64,000 nucleotides of DNA. It comes from Macrobrachium rosenbergii (Eukaryota; Arthropoda; Malacostraca; Decapoda; Palaemonidae). The stretch spans positions 81,727,539 through 81,791,538 of the forward strand of contig NC_089742.1 in NCBI RefSeq assembly GCF_040412425.1. Reading direction: 5' to 3'. Shown here piece by piece: positions 48,658 through 60,365 of this stretch. Each line of letters opens with the position of its first letter. Positions within the stretch are counted from its first letter, which is position 1. The notes under the pieces were generated by a model that was not told the DNA's origin, did no database searches, and saw nothing but the letters and a program-made list of their open reading frames with translations. The position numbers and the translations under genes are program-made.

Positions 48658-50356
48658 TGTATCAAGAAGAAAGAGGCAGAGATTCGAAAGTCCGTCAGTA
48701 TGAGGTACTTCCGTAGTGCAAAGACAGCTGCGACAGTGCGGGATAAAACAATCATGAAGATGGAATCTGATCTGGCAATCTGGATAGAGGACTGCTGGAA
48801 GAAGAACGTGCCCCTTGACTACAACATCATTCGCGAGAAACCTCGACAACTCTACCAGCAGTTATCAACTGCTACGGAAGGCGACGACATAGTACAGGCA
48901 GAGGAAGGCGTTGAAGAAGGAGAATTAGAATTCTTAGGCTTCGATGAACCAGCACCTACAGAAGCAGAAGAAGAGGGGGGAAAAGCCCCAAGCAGGACCA
49001 TCATCAGCGCCTCAAGGTTTCAAGGCCAGCAAGGGGTGGTTCCACCGATTTCAAAAGCGGTTCCACCTAAAGTCTGTTACTTTGCATGGGAAATCAGCTT
49101 CTGCAGACATTGAAGCAGCCGCGAAATATCAGGAGACCTTCAAGAAAATCACCGAGGAGAAGGGCTACCATCCAGAACAGGTGTTCAATATGGATGAGAC
49201 TGGCCTGCTCTGGAAGAAGGTGCCTTCCTGGACATACCTCATGAAGGACGAAGCTAAAGCCTCCGAATTCAAGACCCAGAAGGATAAGGTTACCCTTATC
49301 ATGTGTGAGAATGCAGCTAGTTTCATGCTTAAAACAGGACTTATTTACAAGGCTGCAAACCCCAGGGCCCTCAAGAATAAGAACAAGGCATTGCTTCCTG
49401 TGTTCTGGATGCATAACTCTAAGGCCTGGATCACCAAAGTCCTTACAGAGTACTGGTTCCATCAGAGCTTCATCCCTCAAGTTAGACAATACCTGAACGA
49501 CTTGGGCATGGAGTTCAAGGTGTTGCTGATTATGGATAATGCTGGTGGCCACCCTCTCGATCTTTATTACAAGGGAGTCCAGCTTTGAGTTCCTCCCTCC
49601 CAACACCACCTCTCCTCCAGCCTATGGACCAGGGTATTCACACTAAAAGAATACTGGCGTAAATTCACGATTGCCACATGTCTGACCATCATCAGCTGAT
49701 CACTGAATGACATGAAGAAGGAGACCCAGAACGCGTGCTGGAACAAGTGGCCGGAGTGTGTTCATGATTACAGGGGCTTCTCTCCTGAAGAAATTCTACA
49801 ATCCGCCATTAATAAGGCTGTCCAGTTGGCGAGGATTCTAGGTGGAGAAGGGTTCCAGGACATCACCGAGGATGAAATCGGCACCCTCATTGTTGCCCAC
49901 TCTGACCCCCTGACGGACCAGGATTTGGAAGACCTGACGAAGTCTGCCAGTGAGGAAGAGCATACGCCAGATTCAGGGGAGGAGCAGGAGGAAGAGGAGG
50001 GCGGCCTGACTCTGGAACATCTGTCCCACATTAAGAGAATGATCAAGGATACGCAGGAGTATGTTTCAACAAGGGATCCTTATATGGAATGCTCCTTAAA
50101 GTTTTCAAACATCCTTGATTTAGCATTGGAGCCCTATAATCAAGCCCTCACCACCATGAAAAAGCAGCGACAGCAACTGCCTATCACCATGTTCATCAAA
50201 CGGACAAAGAAGGCCCCTCCAAAGCCTCCCAAATCACCCGAAGTAGTGCCTCTCGAATCACCTGAAGAAGTGCCTCTCGAATTGCCTGAAGTAGTGCCTC
50301 CCAAATCAACTGAAGAAGTGCCTCCTGAAGGTGAAGAGGCGCCCTCAGATGAGTTG
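48655..50356 (+). pseudogene. Tigger/pogo transposase, truncated and frameshifted
   Basis: Starts inside the CENP-B-type DNA-binding domain ('SAKTAATVRDKTIMKMESDL', 'KNVPLDYNIIREK'); the first helix-turn-helix, roughly 60 to 70 residues, is missing. A frameshift near 48.97-49.0 kb switches to 'GFKASKGWFHRFQKRFHLKS'. The DDD catalytic domain follows: 'VFNMDETGLLWKK' (Asp at 49193), 'LLIMDNAGGHP' (Asp at 49535), then two further frameshifts (about 49580 and 49615) before 'LLQPMDQG' (Asp at 49627). All three catalytic aspartates are present. The acidic C-terminal tail (49712-50356) ends in repeats of the 'PEVVPLES/PEEVPLEL' type. It is antisense to ATAD5 in its largest intron. Not functional as it stands. 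Confidence 0.88.
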
Positions 50357-50488
50357 TAACTCCTCTGCTTTGCTGTGTAGTCATATCTTCAACATCATTC
50401 ATCAGACTGCACAGCTAATTCATCATCATCATCTTTAATCAACATTCATCACTGGTGAGTACCTGTATGATTTACGTATGTAGTAATC

Positions 50489-52696
50489 TTAACCCTTAAA
50501 CGCCGAGCCTCTATTTACAAAAACGTCTCCCGTATGCCGGCGGCGTTCGAGAGCTAGCGCCGAAGCTGAGAAAAAGTTTCTTTCAAAAAGTCACAGCACG
50601 CTTAGTTTTTAAGATTAAGAGTTCATTTTTGGCTCTTTTGTTCCTCACTGCCTGAAGTTTAGTATGCAACTGTCAGAAGTTAAAAAAAATATCATTATCA
50701 TATATAAATATTGGAATATATGACAGCGAAAAAAAACTTTTATATAACTATACAAATCGCGCTGTAAGCAAAACGGTTAAAGCTAATGAGTTACTTTTTT
50801 TTAGTTGTATTGTACGCTAAATTGCGATGATTTTGGTATATAACAGATTGCAAAACGAATAAAGCAACACAGAGAAAATATTATCACAAAATGATGCATG
50901 ATTCGTAACGCTCGGACGTAAAAAAAGTTTTTTTCAAAAATTCACCATAAATTGAAATATTGAGCTAGAGACTTTCCAATTTTTTCAAAATGAAGGCAAT
51001 TGATTGAATATTACTAGACTGTAAGTGTTTTAGCTTACAATTGCATTTTTTTACCATTTCGATCGCGTTAAAGTTGACCGAAGGTTGATTTTTTCTATTT
51101 ATCGTTACTTATATGAAAATATTTCAAAAATGGTAAAAGCTAAAAGCATGATTTATTTTTTGTTGTATTCTACATGGAATTGCGCACATTTTGATGTATA
51201 ATACTTTATGTAACGAATAATATAAAACGGCGAAAAAATTATGACAAAGTGACTCAAGAAATATTAGGATTTTCAGCGGAGTTCGCACGCGGTTGGAAGG
51301 AAAAGGTTTTTTTAAAAAATTCACCATAAATCGAAATATTGTGCCAGAGACTTTCCGTTTGTTGCAAAATGGGGGTAAAGGATTGATTGTTACTAGAATG
51401 TAAGAATTTTGGCTTACGGTTGCGTTTTTCGAGCATTTCGGTCGAGTCAAAGTTGACCGAAGGTTAAAATTTTGTCAGTTATCGTGATTTAAATGAAAAT
51501 ATTTCAAAACTGTTAAAAGCTAAAAGAATGATTTATTTTTTGTTGTATTCTACATGAAATTGCGCACATTTTGATGTATAACACTTTATGTAACGAATAA
51601 TATAAAATGGTGAAAAAATTACAACAAGGTGACTCAAAGAAATGCTAGGATTTTCAGCGGAGTTTGCGTGCGCGGAGCGAAGGAAAAAGTTTTTTCAAAA
51701 ATTCACCATAAATCGAAATATTGTGCTAGAGACTTTCCGTTTGTTGCAGAATAATGGTAAATGATTGATTGTTACTAGAATGTAAGAATTTTGGCTTACG
51801 ATTGCGTTTTTCGAGCATTTCAGTCGAGTCAAAGTTGACCGAATGTTAAAATTTTGTCAGTTATCGTGATTTAAATGAAAATATTTCAAAACTGTTAAAA
51901 GCTAAAAGAATGATTTATTTTTTGTTGTATTCTACATGAAATTGCGCACATTTTGATGTATAACACATTATGTAACGAATAATATAAAACGGCAAAAAAA
52001 TTACAAGGTGACTCAAGAAATGCTAGGATTTTCAGCAGAGTTCGCGCGCGCGGAGCGAAGGAAAGTTTTTTTTAAAAATTCACCATAAATCGAAATATTG
52101 TGCTAGAGACTTTCCGTTTGTTGCAAAATGAAGGAAAATGATTGATTGTTACTAGAAAAGGCACGGGATGTGGCCCTTGGTCCCCTTCAGTCACACGTGG
52201 CCGCACAACACGGCGTTGAGAAGCTGGGTCATCTTGGGTGCTTGGTCCCTCTCCAGCATCCCAGTCTAAAACTCGTCTCACACGCTCACTACCGACAGGC
52301 AGTATGCGCCTTTCACGGTCCTGACGATGCTGGGACATCTCTGCAAACGTCCTGTTGCCTCACAAATAAGCAAACACTCACCAAAGTTCTGCAAAACACG
52401 GATGCGTGAAGATATCCCTCTCCGACGATGCGCCGCTGATGCTTTCTGGTGTGAGAAGGAAGAAATTCGTGCATGCGCGTCTGGGTGACGCTTATAAACA
52501 AAACAACAGCGTGATCCGTGAACTCCCAGCATCCCTCAAGGCGCGTGATTTAAAACCTTTCGCAAACTAGGCCTATAATTATTTTTCCGCGAATATTTAA
52601 GAAACCATTTTTAGTCGACGTACCATACGTCCACTTGGCACCCAACAGACAATTTTAGTCGACGTATGGTACGTCCATTAGGCGTTTAAGGGTTAA
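50489..52696 (+). mobile_element. TTAA-flanked satellite-core DNA transposon, copy 3
   Basis: This 2.21-kb element runs from 'ttaacccttaaacgccgagc' to 'attaggcgtttaagggttaa', same orientation as copy 1. Tandem units of about 380 bp carry 'gctagagactttcc'-type motifs near 50964, 51343, 51727 and 52102. A non-satellite block (about 52150-52560) holds the minus-strand frame 'MSQHRQDRERRILPVGSER', 'VRRVLDWDAGEGPS', shared with copy 1. It is inserted in the 3' part of the Tigger element, whose right end resumes at 52697. Confidence 0.87.
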
Positions 52697-53166
52697 TATG
52701 TATGTAGTAATAAATTTTTTTAAATGTGCACATGTTTCTAAAAATTTTTTCTCTCTCTTTTTGTGAAATACATATAAATACCAATGGTTCCTTTAAAAGA
52801 AAACGGGACGGCTTGTAACTGTAAGAAAGAAAATATGCGTGGTTGAATACGTAGGGGGGACTGGATTATTTTCACCTACAGATGTAAGCCATACAGTACG
52901 TATGTATACATGTAACGATAAAATGTTCAAGATGGCTTGAAAATTACATTAATAATATCATTTCAAAGATTAATACAGTAATAAGGTACTAGTTTATGTA
53001 TATTTGATGCAGGCTGGTATTTTTAGGCATACTTTGGTGTTTGACCTTTCATGGTAGACAGGTATAAGCGTTTTTAGAGGGGGTTGTAAGTATTCACAGA
53101 TTTTAGCTATTCGCGGGGGGGGGGGGTCTGGAACGCATTCCCCACGAACACGGGGGGTTTACTGTA
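52697..53166 (+). mobile_element. 3' remainder of the interrupted Tigger element
   Basis: After the TTAA element the Tigger sequence continues. It contains 'gtataagcgtttttagaggg' and 'gtaagtattcacagatttta' and ends near 53,166 with 'acggggggtttactgta'. This matches the right end of the outer element at 15,190 ('gaggggggtcaactgta'). No transposase coding is left in this part. The matching left terminus of this copy was not found. Confidence 0.72.
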
Positions 53167-53639
53167 CTAGAGTAACATACAGTAATTTCTTGATTCCAGC
53201 ATGGTTGTGTTCTGAGTAACATTAAGTGTAGCAAATTTTAGTGAATGGAATTTATTTTCATTCCATGATGGTCTACATAGTAGCACCTCAACTTACCACA
53301 CTCTTTGGGGTCTGGCTTTCTGATAAGTAACAAAGTCCCCATATTATAGCCTGGCCTTGAATCTTTTTTAGATTTCTTACTGCTTACAGCTATTCCACAG
53401 AGTTCCTAACCTATAGTAACCTGTACTTTATACTGTAGCACTAAAATTATGAGATTTATCTAAAAATGTATTACATCTAAAATGGTAGCAAAGCAAAAAC
53501 CAATTATCATAATGTAGCTGACATGTACAAAAAGTCCATTAAGCTGAGGTGTTACTTATTCAACAACAAAATTTTTTTTTTTCTTTTTAATAAATAATAT
53601 ATCATATCATTCAGTTATCAAAAGGGGAAAGGGTGGGAA

Positions 53640-54960
53640 TAAATAAAACAGTAGATAATCACATCTTGGAAAACAAAGATATGCATAGTAAAGGACTTGA
53701 TGGAATATGAAAATAAGCACCCTTAAGGTCGATTGAGATCACTTAGTCTTCCTCCGATGGATTCCAACACTAAGCGGGCAGTTTCCATTGCGTAGGGGGT
53801 TTGTTTGACATAGGTGCTAATAATCAACAGGTATATGACTGGTCTCTAACCTCAGGAGGCTTTTTCCACAATATAAAGGCAGCTGTAGAAGTTTGATGAG
53901 GAAGAATGGACAATCTCGATCACACCTTTTTGGAGCATGGACTCAGCTTCCTCCCACATTGTCTGGGCTTTGGTGGTGTGGTTGATACATTGGGAATGGG
54001 ACTGGCACTATGGAGAGAGGAGGTCGACAGTCCTTGAAGGGTAGTTAATAATCATCCCTTAGAACCAAAACTACCCACACCTCTGCTCCTAGATGCTGCC
54101 AAACCATCCTAAAGGAAGAGAGGCAGGCCCCACCACCTATGGCAATGGAAGTGGGGGAGTGTCAATCTCAATGGGAACCTCCTCTTGTCCCTATCCTGTC
54201 TTATGGATTGACTTTGGAAGGTGGGGCAAAAGTGCTGGGACATAATCCACACCCTTTGCTCTTGACAGAGGGGTAGGATTTTGCTGAGGTTTCTGTTAGT
54301 AAAGTGGCCACTGCCACATCACAATGGGGTGAGTAACTTTCCAGAGGTGAGAAAGGAGGGCAAGGCCATGGGGACAAATTGTCCCAGGTAGAGAGGGGGG
54401 AATGTCCTGCTCCTGAGTGTCCCAGTAGCGGCACGAGGCAAAGTGTCAGAGGGAAACAGGAGTCACTTCCCTCCTACCAGAGGAAGAACCAGCCCAATGG
54501 GACTGAAGCAGGGATTGAGTCTCTCAATCTCTGTGGAGACTAGTACTTTCTATAGGGGCCAGAGGAGGAGTGAGAGAAATGTCTGCCCCTGCAGTCCATA
54601 GTGCAGGAATGATGATGAGAACAAGAGCAGCTATTCCTCCTATCCCTTGAATGGCGACTGTAAGAAACAGGGTGAGGAAATGAAGCTCAAAACAGGCAAA
54701 AAGACACAAGTAAGGCATGCAAAATGAGGGGTGTGAATGAGTGATATAACTATACACAATCCTGGCTGAAAGGACAATGGGGAAAGTCGGTTGAAGGGGC
54801 AAATCTTTCCCCCCACCTTCGTAAGTATCTCCCTTGTTAGTTAGTAAATGTGCTGGGTCTGGTATGCATGAAGGTACTACAGATATGAAAGGTGATAGGT
54901 TTGTGCCCCTGTAGGAACAAAGGTCAATCAATATCAAGAATTCTCTCACAGCCAGTCTAA
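53640..54960 (-). pseudogene. DIRS-type retrotransposon fragment F (gag end, RT start)
   Basis: On the minus strand, about 53955-53690 reads 'EEAESMLQKGVIEIVHSSSS', then 'RPVIYLLIISTYVKQTPYA' and 'METARLVLESI'. It continues 'VISIDLKGAYFHIPS' (frameshifted; canonical 'DLKDAYFHIPI'). This is the start of a DIRS RT domain. Upstream (54.0-54.96 kb) is gag-like with a 141-codon open frame of no known motif. Downstream RT, RNase H and recombinase are absent, so the copy is truncated at about 53.64 kb. Confidence 0.62.
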
Positions 54961-55274
54961 GCTAGAATAGTGTCATTGTTAGTACCAAGATCAAAATTCC
55001 CCTCCCTTTGGCATTCAAGAATATTTTAGATTTTTTAATGCTTCGTGGTATCATACATGGTTTAAAAAGTAATTAATTTTATATCAATGGAAAGGCAATT
55101 TGTAATACTTTTACATTGAGTAAACAAATTTTATATCTCTTTTCTTTGATTTATCATGAATTTTTGTTAAAGTAACAAATTTTATCATCACGGCTGTTTA
55201 ATATTCATAATATTGACTGTTTTTATATTTTTTGGCATATTCAAAAATATCATGATAAAGTTCAACTCTTTAGC
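54961..55274. other. AT-rich intron sequence, no feature
   Basis: No motif was recognised between DIRS fragment F and the TTAA-flanked element. Confidence 0.5.
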
Positions 55275-57567
55275 TTAACCCTTTCATATCTGTATAGTTA
55301 TCACATCACTGAGGGTACATGAGCCCCGATGTGTCTGGGAGCGCTCGACAGTGCGAAAAAATAATTATTTAGAAAATTCAGCAAAAATAGAAATTTTATG
55401 CCAACAATGTTCATTTTGCTGTCCTTTTTTTCTAAATGTTTATATTTTATGGTGGAATAGTCAGAATAAGAGTCCCAGCCCTCTAAATACGAAAAAATGT
55501 GAGTTATTTAACAAAAAAAAAATAAAATTCTTTACTTATTTTTATATTTTCGTTCAGAACCCAAAACTATGAAAGTCAGACGAATGAATTATTTTTATGA
55601 GAAAGCCAATAAAATTCCTAAATATTGACATATAAAACAATGGAAAACGAATAAGTCCAGTTGGTGAAAAATTTATAGAAAAGATGGTGAGAAACAGAGC
55701 GCTCTGCCCAGCCTATGGTGAGAATTATCGCTATTAAATATTTTTTTGAAGAGCCCTATCTCGGTTATTTTTCATAGAAATTACTTTGTAAATATACGAA
55801 AAAAGTAGAGGAAAAGTTGAAGAATAAAGGGAAAGTCAAGAAAAATGGCTTTGGTAACGGCAACAGTTTCATTTTGATGTTATAAATTGATCGAAACGAA
55901 AAAAAAGTTACCGTTGTCAACATTATTGTTCGTAGCTCAAAAACTATAACAGTTAGGCAAATGAATTATTTTTTTATGAGAAAGCCAATAAAATTCCCTA
56001 AATATTGACATATAACACAATGGAAAACGATTAAGTCCAGTTGGTGTAAAAATTGATAGAAAAGAGGGTGAGAAACAGAGCGCTCTGCCCGGCCTATGGT
56101 GAGAATTATCGCTAGAAAAAAATTTTTTTTAAGAGCCCTATCTCGGTTATTTTTCAAAGAAATTACTTTGTAAATATACGAAAAAGTAGAGGAAAAGTTG
56201 AAGAATAAAGGGAAAGTCAAGAAAAATGGCTTTGGTAACGGCAACAGTTTCATTTTGACGTTATAAATTGATCGAAACGAAAAAAAAAAGTTACCGTTGT
56301 CAACATTATTGTTCGTAGCTCAAAAACTATAACAGTTAGGCGAATTAATTATTTTTTATGAGAAAGCCAAGAAAATTCTCTAAATATCGACATATAAAAC
56401 AATGAAAAACGAATAAGTCCAGTTGGTGAAAAATTGATAGAAAAGTGGGTAAGAAACAGAGCGCTGCCAGGCATATGGTGAGAATTATCGCTAGACCTTT
56501 TTTTTTGAAGAGCCCTACCGGATTTTTCATAGAAATTACTTTGTAAATATACAAAAATGTAGAGGAAAGGTTGAGGAATAAAGTGAGAGTCAAGAAAAAT
56601 GGCTTTGGTAACAGCAACAGTTTCATTTTTGACGTTATAAGCTGTTCGAAACGAAAAAAATGTTACCGTTGTCAACATTATCGTCAGAGCTCAAAAGCTA
56701 TAACAGTTAGGTGAATGAATTATTTTTTATGAGAAAGCCAACAAAATTTCTAAATATTGATATATATGATATTGAAAAATGAGATTCAGAGCCCTGCCTA
56801 AAATCCAAACGTCTCTTATGTGATGCACTAACGAATTTCCGCTAGTTTTACCGAAAAACTTTTGGCGTAAAGCATGTTGGAAACTGTTCTCGATTGACGC
56901 CGCTGTATGTAAACAGCCACACGTGTTTACCCAACCTCGCACGCATGGTCTCTGACAGAAGTGTGGCCTGCCAGGCCTGCGTGGGTGCAATCAGCTGATG
57001 TCATTGTGAGAATTTTACTACGCCAGGATTTTGCGCATGCACAGTAGAGGAACTAAAAATTTATATAAAATAGAGGATACCAAACAGAGTGTTTCCAATA
57101 ATGTAATCCTACATTTTATAAAAAAATGTAAGATATGAGAGAGAAACATGGGTAGGATCAGCTGATTTCATTGTGAGAAATTTACTATGCCAGGAATTGC
57201 GCATGCGCAGTATAGGGACTGCTTGCCTGGCGATCGATGCCTGAGTTACACGGTCCAAGGTATGCTTTAGCCTATGGAAACCACCAACTGTCCGAAAATA
57301 AAAAAATTTACCCTACCACACGCATTTAAAAATGTCGGTAAATTTTACGTAAAATTACGTCAGTCAGAAAAGAAGGGGGTAGGGGGTTGTTGCGTAATAT
57401 GACGTCAATTGGACAGGAATGGGTTAAAAATGACACCAAATGAATTTAAGTACCATGAAGTACTACGTTACACAGAGCGATCAAAGAAAACTATTGCTAA
57501 GACTTATTGCTCAGTCATTGGGGGCTAGTATTCTGGTACTGACTCCCCCAATTCCTCAAAGGGTTAA
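55275..57567. mobile_element. Second TTAA-flanked satellite element family
   Basis: The left end is 'ttaaccctttcatatctgta' (55275). The right end is 'aattcctcaaagggttaa' (57567), with a possible alternative end at about 57424 ('caggaatgggttaa'). The interior holds about four tandem units of roughly 380 bp with 'atgagaaagccaa' (near 55594, 55978, 56361 and 56731), 'agaaacagagcgctctgcc' and 'atggctttggtaac'. This unit is unrelated to the one in copies 1 to 3. A non-satellite part (56.8-57.4 kb) follows. No transposase was found. Confidence 0.68.
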
Positions 57568-57837
57568 TATAAAGAATTCAATGTAGTAAAAAGTACAGGA
57601 AAACCTTATAGAGTAATAGAATAGAAGAGCACAACCTAGAGACACTGTTGCGTTGGTCATATCAGACCATATAACATATTCACATTAAGCACTCGGTAGA
57701 TACAAAGCTACACAACCTCATTATAACATTACTAAGAAGTAACAAAAGCATTAGGCTTGCAACATGTAGGCACAAAAAGGCCCTTCAAACTATGGTCATA
57801 TTTTATTTGGGATCCTTTTCTCAGTATTATATCTTAC

Positions 57838-57937
57838 CTTGGGGGACTGAAGATTCCAAAATAGATCACTACCATCTCGTTGTTGTATGTGATTGAATTC
57901 AGGAAAGGGTGCTGATATTATAAGCTGTTCTTCCTGG
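57838..57937 (-). CDS. ATAD5: ATAD5 exon, N-terminal half
   Basis: This 100-bp exon has acceptor 'actctttacag' and donor 'gtaaga'. It completes a Ser codon and reads 'QEEQLIISAPFPEFNHIQQR', then 'DGSDLFWNLQSPK'. The 'FPxxxHxQQxD' followed by a Trp-Leu-containing segment resembles a conserved patch upstream of the AAA+ domain in animal ATAD5. Phase 2 in, phase 0 out; it joins 'TLSLKEEAE' of exon 33538-34054 across a 23.8-kb intron. Confidence 0.82.
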
Positions 57938-58076
57938 CTGTAAAGAGTTGGGGGGACAATTACTCAGAACATTTTTTCTTAACACAAAATTTTACCAAGA
58001 CTACATTATCATTATGTACAATAATATGAATAAACTAATAATCCATTTGCAAACCTAAAATACTATTAAACAATAC

Positions 58077-58233
58077 CTTTTTTCTAGTAATTGCTGCTTC
58101 TTAATCTGTTCAGGGACACCTGACTGCAAAAAATCTTGTCGGGCCTTCAGCTTTGATGGTGAGAGTGCTATTTTCAAAACTTCTATTTCTGGTGATTTTG
58201 GCCTCCTGCAGAAAATTGGTGCTAACTTTTCTT
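58077..58233 (-). CDS. ATAD5: ATAD5 exon, N-terminal half
   Basis: This 157-bp exon has acceptor 'taatattttcag' and donor 'gtattg'. It reads 'EKLAPIFCRRPKSPEIEVLK', then 'LKARQDFLQSGVPEQIKKQQ' and 'LLEK'. The 'APIF' and 'ARxxFLxSGxPexxK' blocks match the conserved ATAD5 segment that precedes the AAA+ domain. It begins in phase 1, so at least one more exon lies upstream, outside the window or unrecognised. Separated by 139 bp from the next exon. Confidence 0.85.
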
Positions 58234-58239
58234 CTGAAA

Positions 58240-59935
58240 ATATTATAAAATTGTAATTTTTCTCTGATGTTAGAAAACAGCAAAAATCCAATAGATAAAT
58301 ACGGCATGTTAAAAATTAGTGTTGCAAGTCTAAATCTCAGTAGCAGGTAATAAATATACATCTGCAATGGACAGAGCATGATTGAATACAATGACAACAA
58401 TTCCAGAGGTAAATTATAGTCTATTTTCCTTCTATGGAATACTGGTAAGCAAAGGAAATGAAAGAATCTGGCTGTCCAATAAAAAGAATGGACATATGGA
58501 CACAATTCTTGTCAAGGATGAGGCTGGTCTTACTGGTTGGGTGTATGATGAATATCTAAACAGTGAATAGCTTGATAATTCATTAATCCAATTTCCTGTT
58601 AGAAATTGCCTTGATATGACAACACATGGTAAGATAACCAAGTTACTACAATCCTCTACATTATGGCAGTTTCCTTTACTACTGAACACTATTTCTGTGG
58701 AAACAAGGGCACTAGAAGTAGTGAAATGGCAGATATGCTGACAGGAAGGTATGGATGTGTTACATTCAAAACATTAAAACTACTGGTGCTGACATGGATG
58801 AATATAAACTGTGGTGTAATGGCAGTGTGACAAGACAAAATGGAGTAGATATATGGTCAAGTATGAAATGGTTGAAAACATGATAGAAGTTGGGCAAGTA
58901 AATAAAAGAAAATATGTTTTAGCAAAATTATATGAATTAAACCATTCATGTATTTCACAACCTAAGTAAAATCTAACAATCACTCATTTTCCCCAGTGGT
59001 TTAGCATATTCAAGTCACCCCCAAAATAAAATGGAAAACTACAAACTTGATGTATAGTCTGGAGGATTCTACAAGAACTGAGATTATGAGGACTATTAAA
59101 ATCAAACTTAATAAGTTTATGTGGATCAAATAATTTTGTTTTACAAAGCATTACATTTATTTCATTAATAGTCTATTACGTATTACTTCTCATTTACCCT
59201 GATTAGCTACTTATGTGAGCGATCACTGAACTACAAAACCAAAGAGGAACTCAATAATCTGAAGGACCCAACTGAGAAGGCTTGGAGACTAGCTATGAAA
59301 AACTATTGGGGACCGTTGAAAAGGACAGTAACCCCAACACTGATATATCAATCCCTCAATTATCCAGATCCTCATTATCTGACAGCACTGGACCAAGGGC
59401 CAAAGATATGAATTTTATATAATAAAAAAACTGCTCTCCAATGGTTGGCAATACTGCACGCCTAAGGAAAAATGTTAGTGATACTGCTTACACTCATGAA
59501 GAGACAGAGATAGGGTTTGGAGGGTGTAGGTGGTCTGGAGAAGTTTCCAAGGTGGGGAGGGGGGAGTCAGATGGCTTGGCACCATGGGAGGGGAGCAGCA
59601 GTAAGGCTGTTTACAAGAACTCACAAAGAGAAAGGGTTGTTTTGGAAGGTGGGTGGAGCAAGGAAGGAGTTTCCCTGGCTGGGAGGGGAGTGGGAATGCA
59701 GTGTATGATGGATGGTGAGGGGTAGGAAGACGTTTGACTCCATTAGAGCTTTTTTTATGTTTCTTTTATTATAGGATATGTAGAGTACTGTACTGTAACT
59801 TTTAAGGGAATACATCAAGAAAAAAAGAGAAAAAAAAGGAGAGGGAGAGAGAGAGAAACAACTGAGGTATATATCACATATGTTGAACACACTAACTCTT
59901 TCCATATTCAAAGTGGAATGCAGACCATTATTATT
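58240..59935. other. Probable ATAD5 intron, no feature recognised
   Basis: No exon with ATAD5-like sequence and usable splice sites was found here. Small open frames (58382-58570 plus, 59441-59725 plus) show no motifs. A purine-rich tract lies near 59818-59860. Confidence 0.5.
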
Positions 59936-59970
59936 ATTAAAATAGTTTAACCAGACCACTGAGCTGAGAA
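59936..59970. mobile_element. SINE 3'-end fragment
   Basis: 'taaccagaccactgagctga' is the same 3' segment as in the SINE at 23150-23440. Only about 30 bp remain. Confidence 0.55.
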
Positions 59971-59982
59971 TGCAGACAAAGG

Positions 59983-60357
59983 AGTGGGCGGGGCTTCCCC
60001 CCATCACTGATAGTTCATGACCGTTCCAGCTTGCATTCGCAAGCTAAATCCCTACATAAAGACCTTTAGTTATCTGAATCACCATCATCCAAAAATAGCA
60101 AATTTTAAAGTAACTTGTATTTTTCATAACATACAAACCTGAAGGTCTTCACATATGGATTTAGCTTGCGAACACAAGCTGGAAAGGCCATTTAAATTCC
60201 AAACAAGGTCATTAACTACCAATGGTAGTGAGGGAAGCCCGCCCACTCTTCTGCACTCCACTTTGCCTTTCGGCCCAGGCAGCAGAACGAGGGGTGGTTG
60301 AAGTGGGCCATAAACATAACCTTCAGGTTTGTATGTTAGGAAAAATACAAATTACCT
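59983..60357. repeat. Compound inverted repeat with DIRS-like termini
   Basis: Arm 1 (59983-60082: 'gagtgggcggggcttcccc', 'cattcgcaagctaaatcc') is repeated inverted at about 60150-60265. Overlapping it, 'cttgtatttttcataacata' with 'caaacctgaagg' (60111-60157) is inverted at 60318-60357. The latter motif matches the left end of DIRS copy B (34195-34235) and a diverged copy at about 60547. The structure looks like DIRS terminal repeats arranged head to head. Confidence 0.65.
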
Positions 60358-60365
60358 TAAAACTT

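Larger units (their letters stand above)
15232..58233 (-). other. ATAD5: ATAD5 (Elg1) gene locus, internal part
   Basis: Seven exons totalling 1,271 bp lie on the minus strand. With one base carried in from a missing upstream exon they give 424 uninterrupted codons. Phases agree at all six junctions. Introns are about 139 bp, 23.8 kb, 150 bp, 9.5 kb, 6.2 kb and 2.0 kb. The product resembles the middle third of vertebrate ATAD5, which forms an RFC-like clamp unloader with RFC2-5 and removes PCNA from chromatin. Absent from the window are the promoter, the N-terminal exons (PCNA/USP1-binding region in other species) and the exons after Walker B. The introns hold DIRS, LINE, Tigger, TTAA and Academ-like insertions. 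The locus appears to be the functional host gene, because its frames are clean while every transposon frame is decayed. Confidence 0.88.

Noticed and set aside
54524..54949. 141-codon minus frame with hydrophobic segments, possibly a membrane protein
   Set aside because: Lies directly upstream of the DIRS F RT start in a gag-like position; no signal or family motif supports a separate gene.
58382..58570. 62-codon plus frame near the ATAD5 exons
   Set aside because: Opposite strand to the gene, no motif, no splice or start context to support it.
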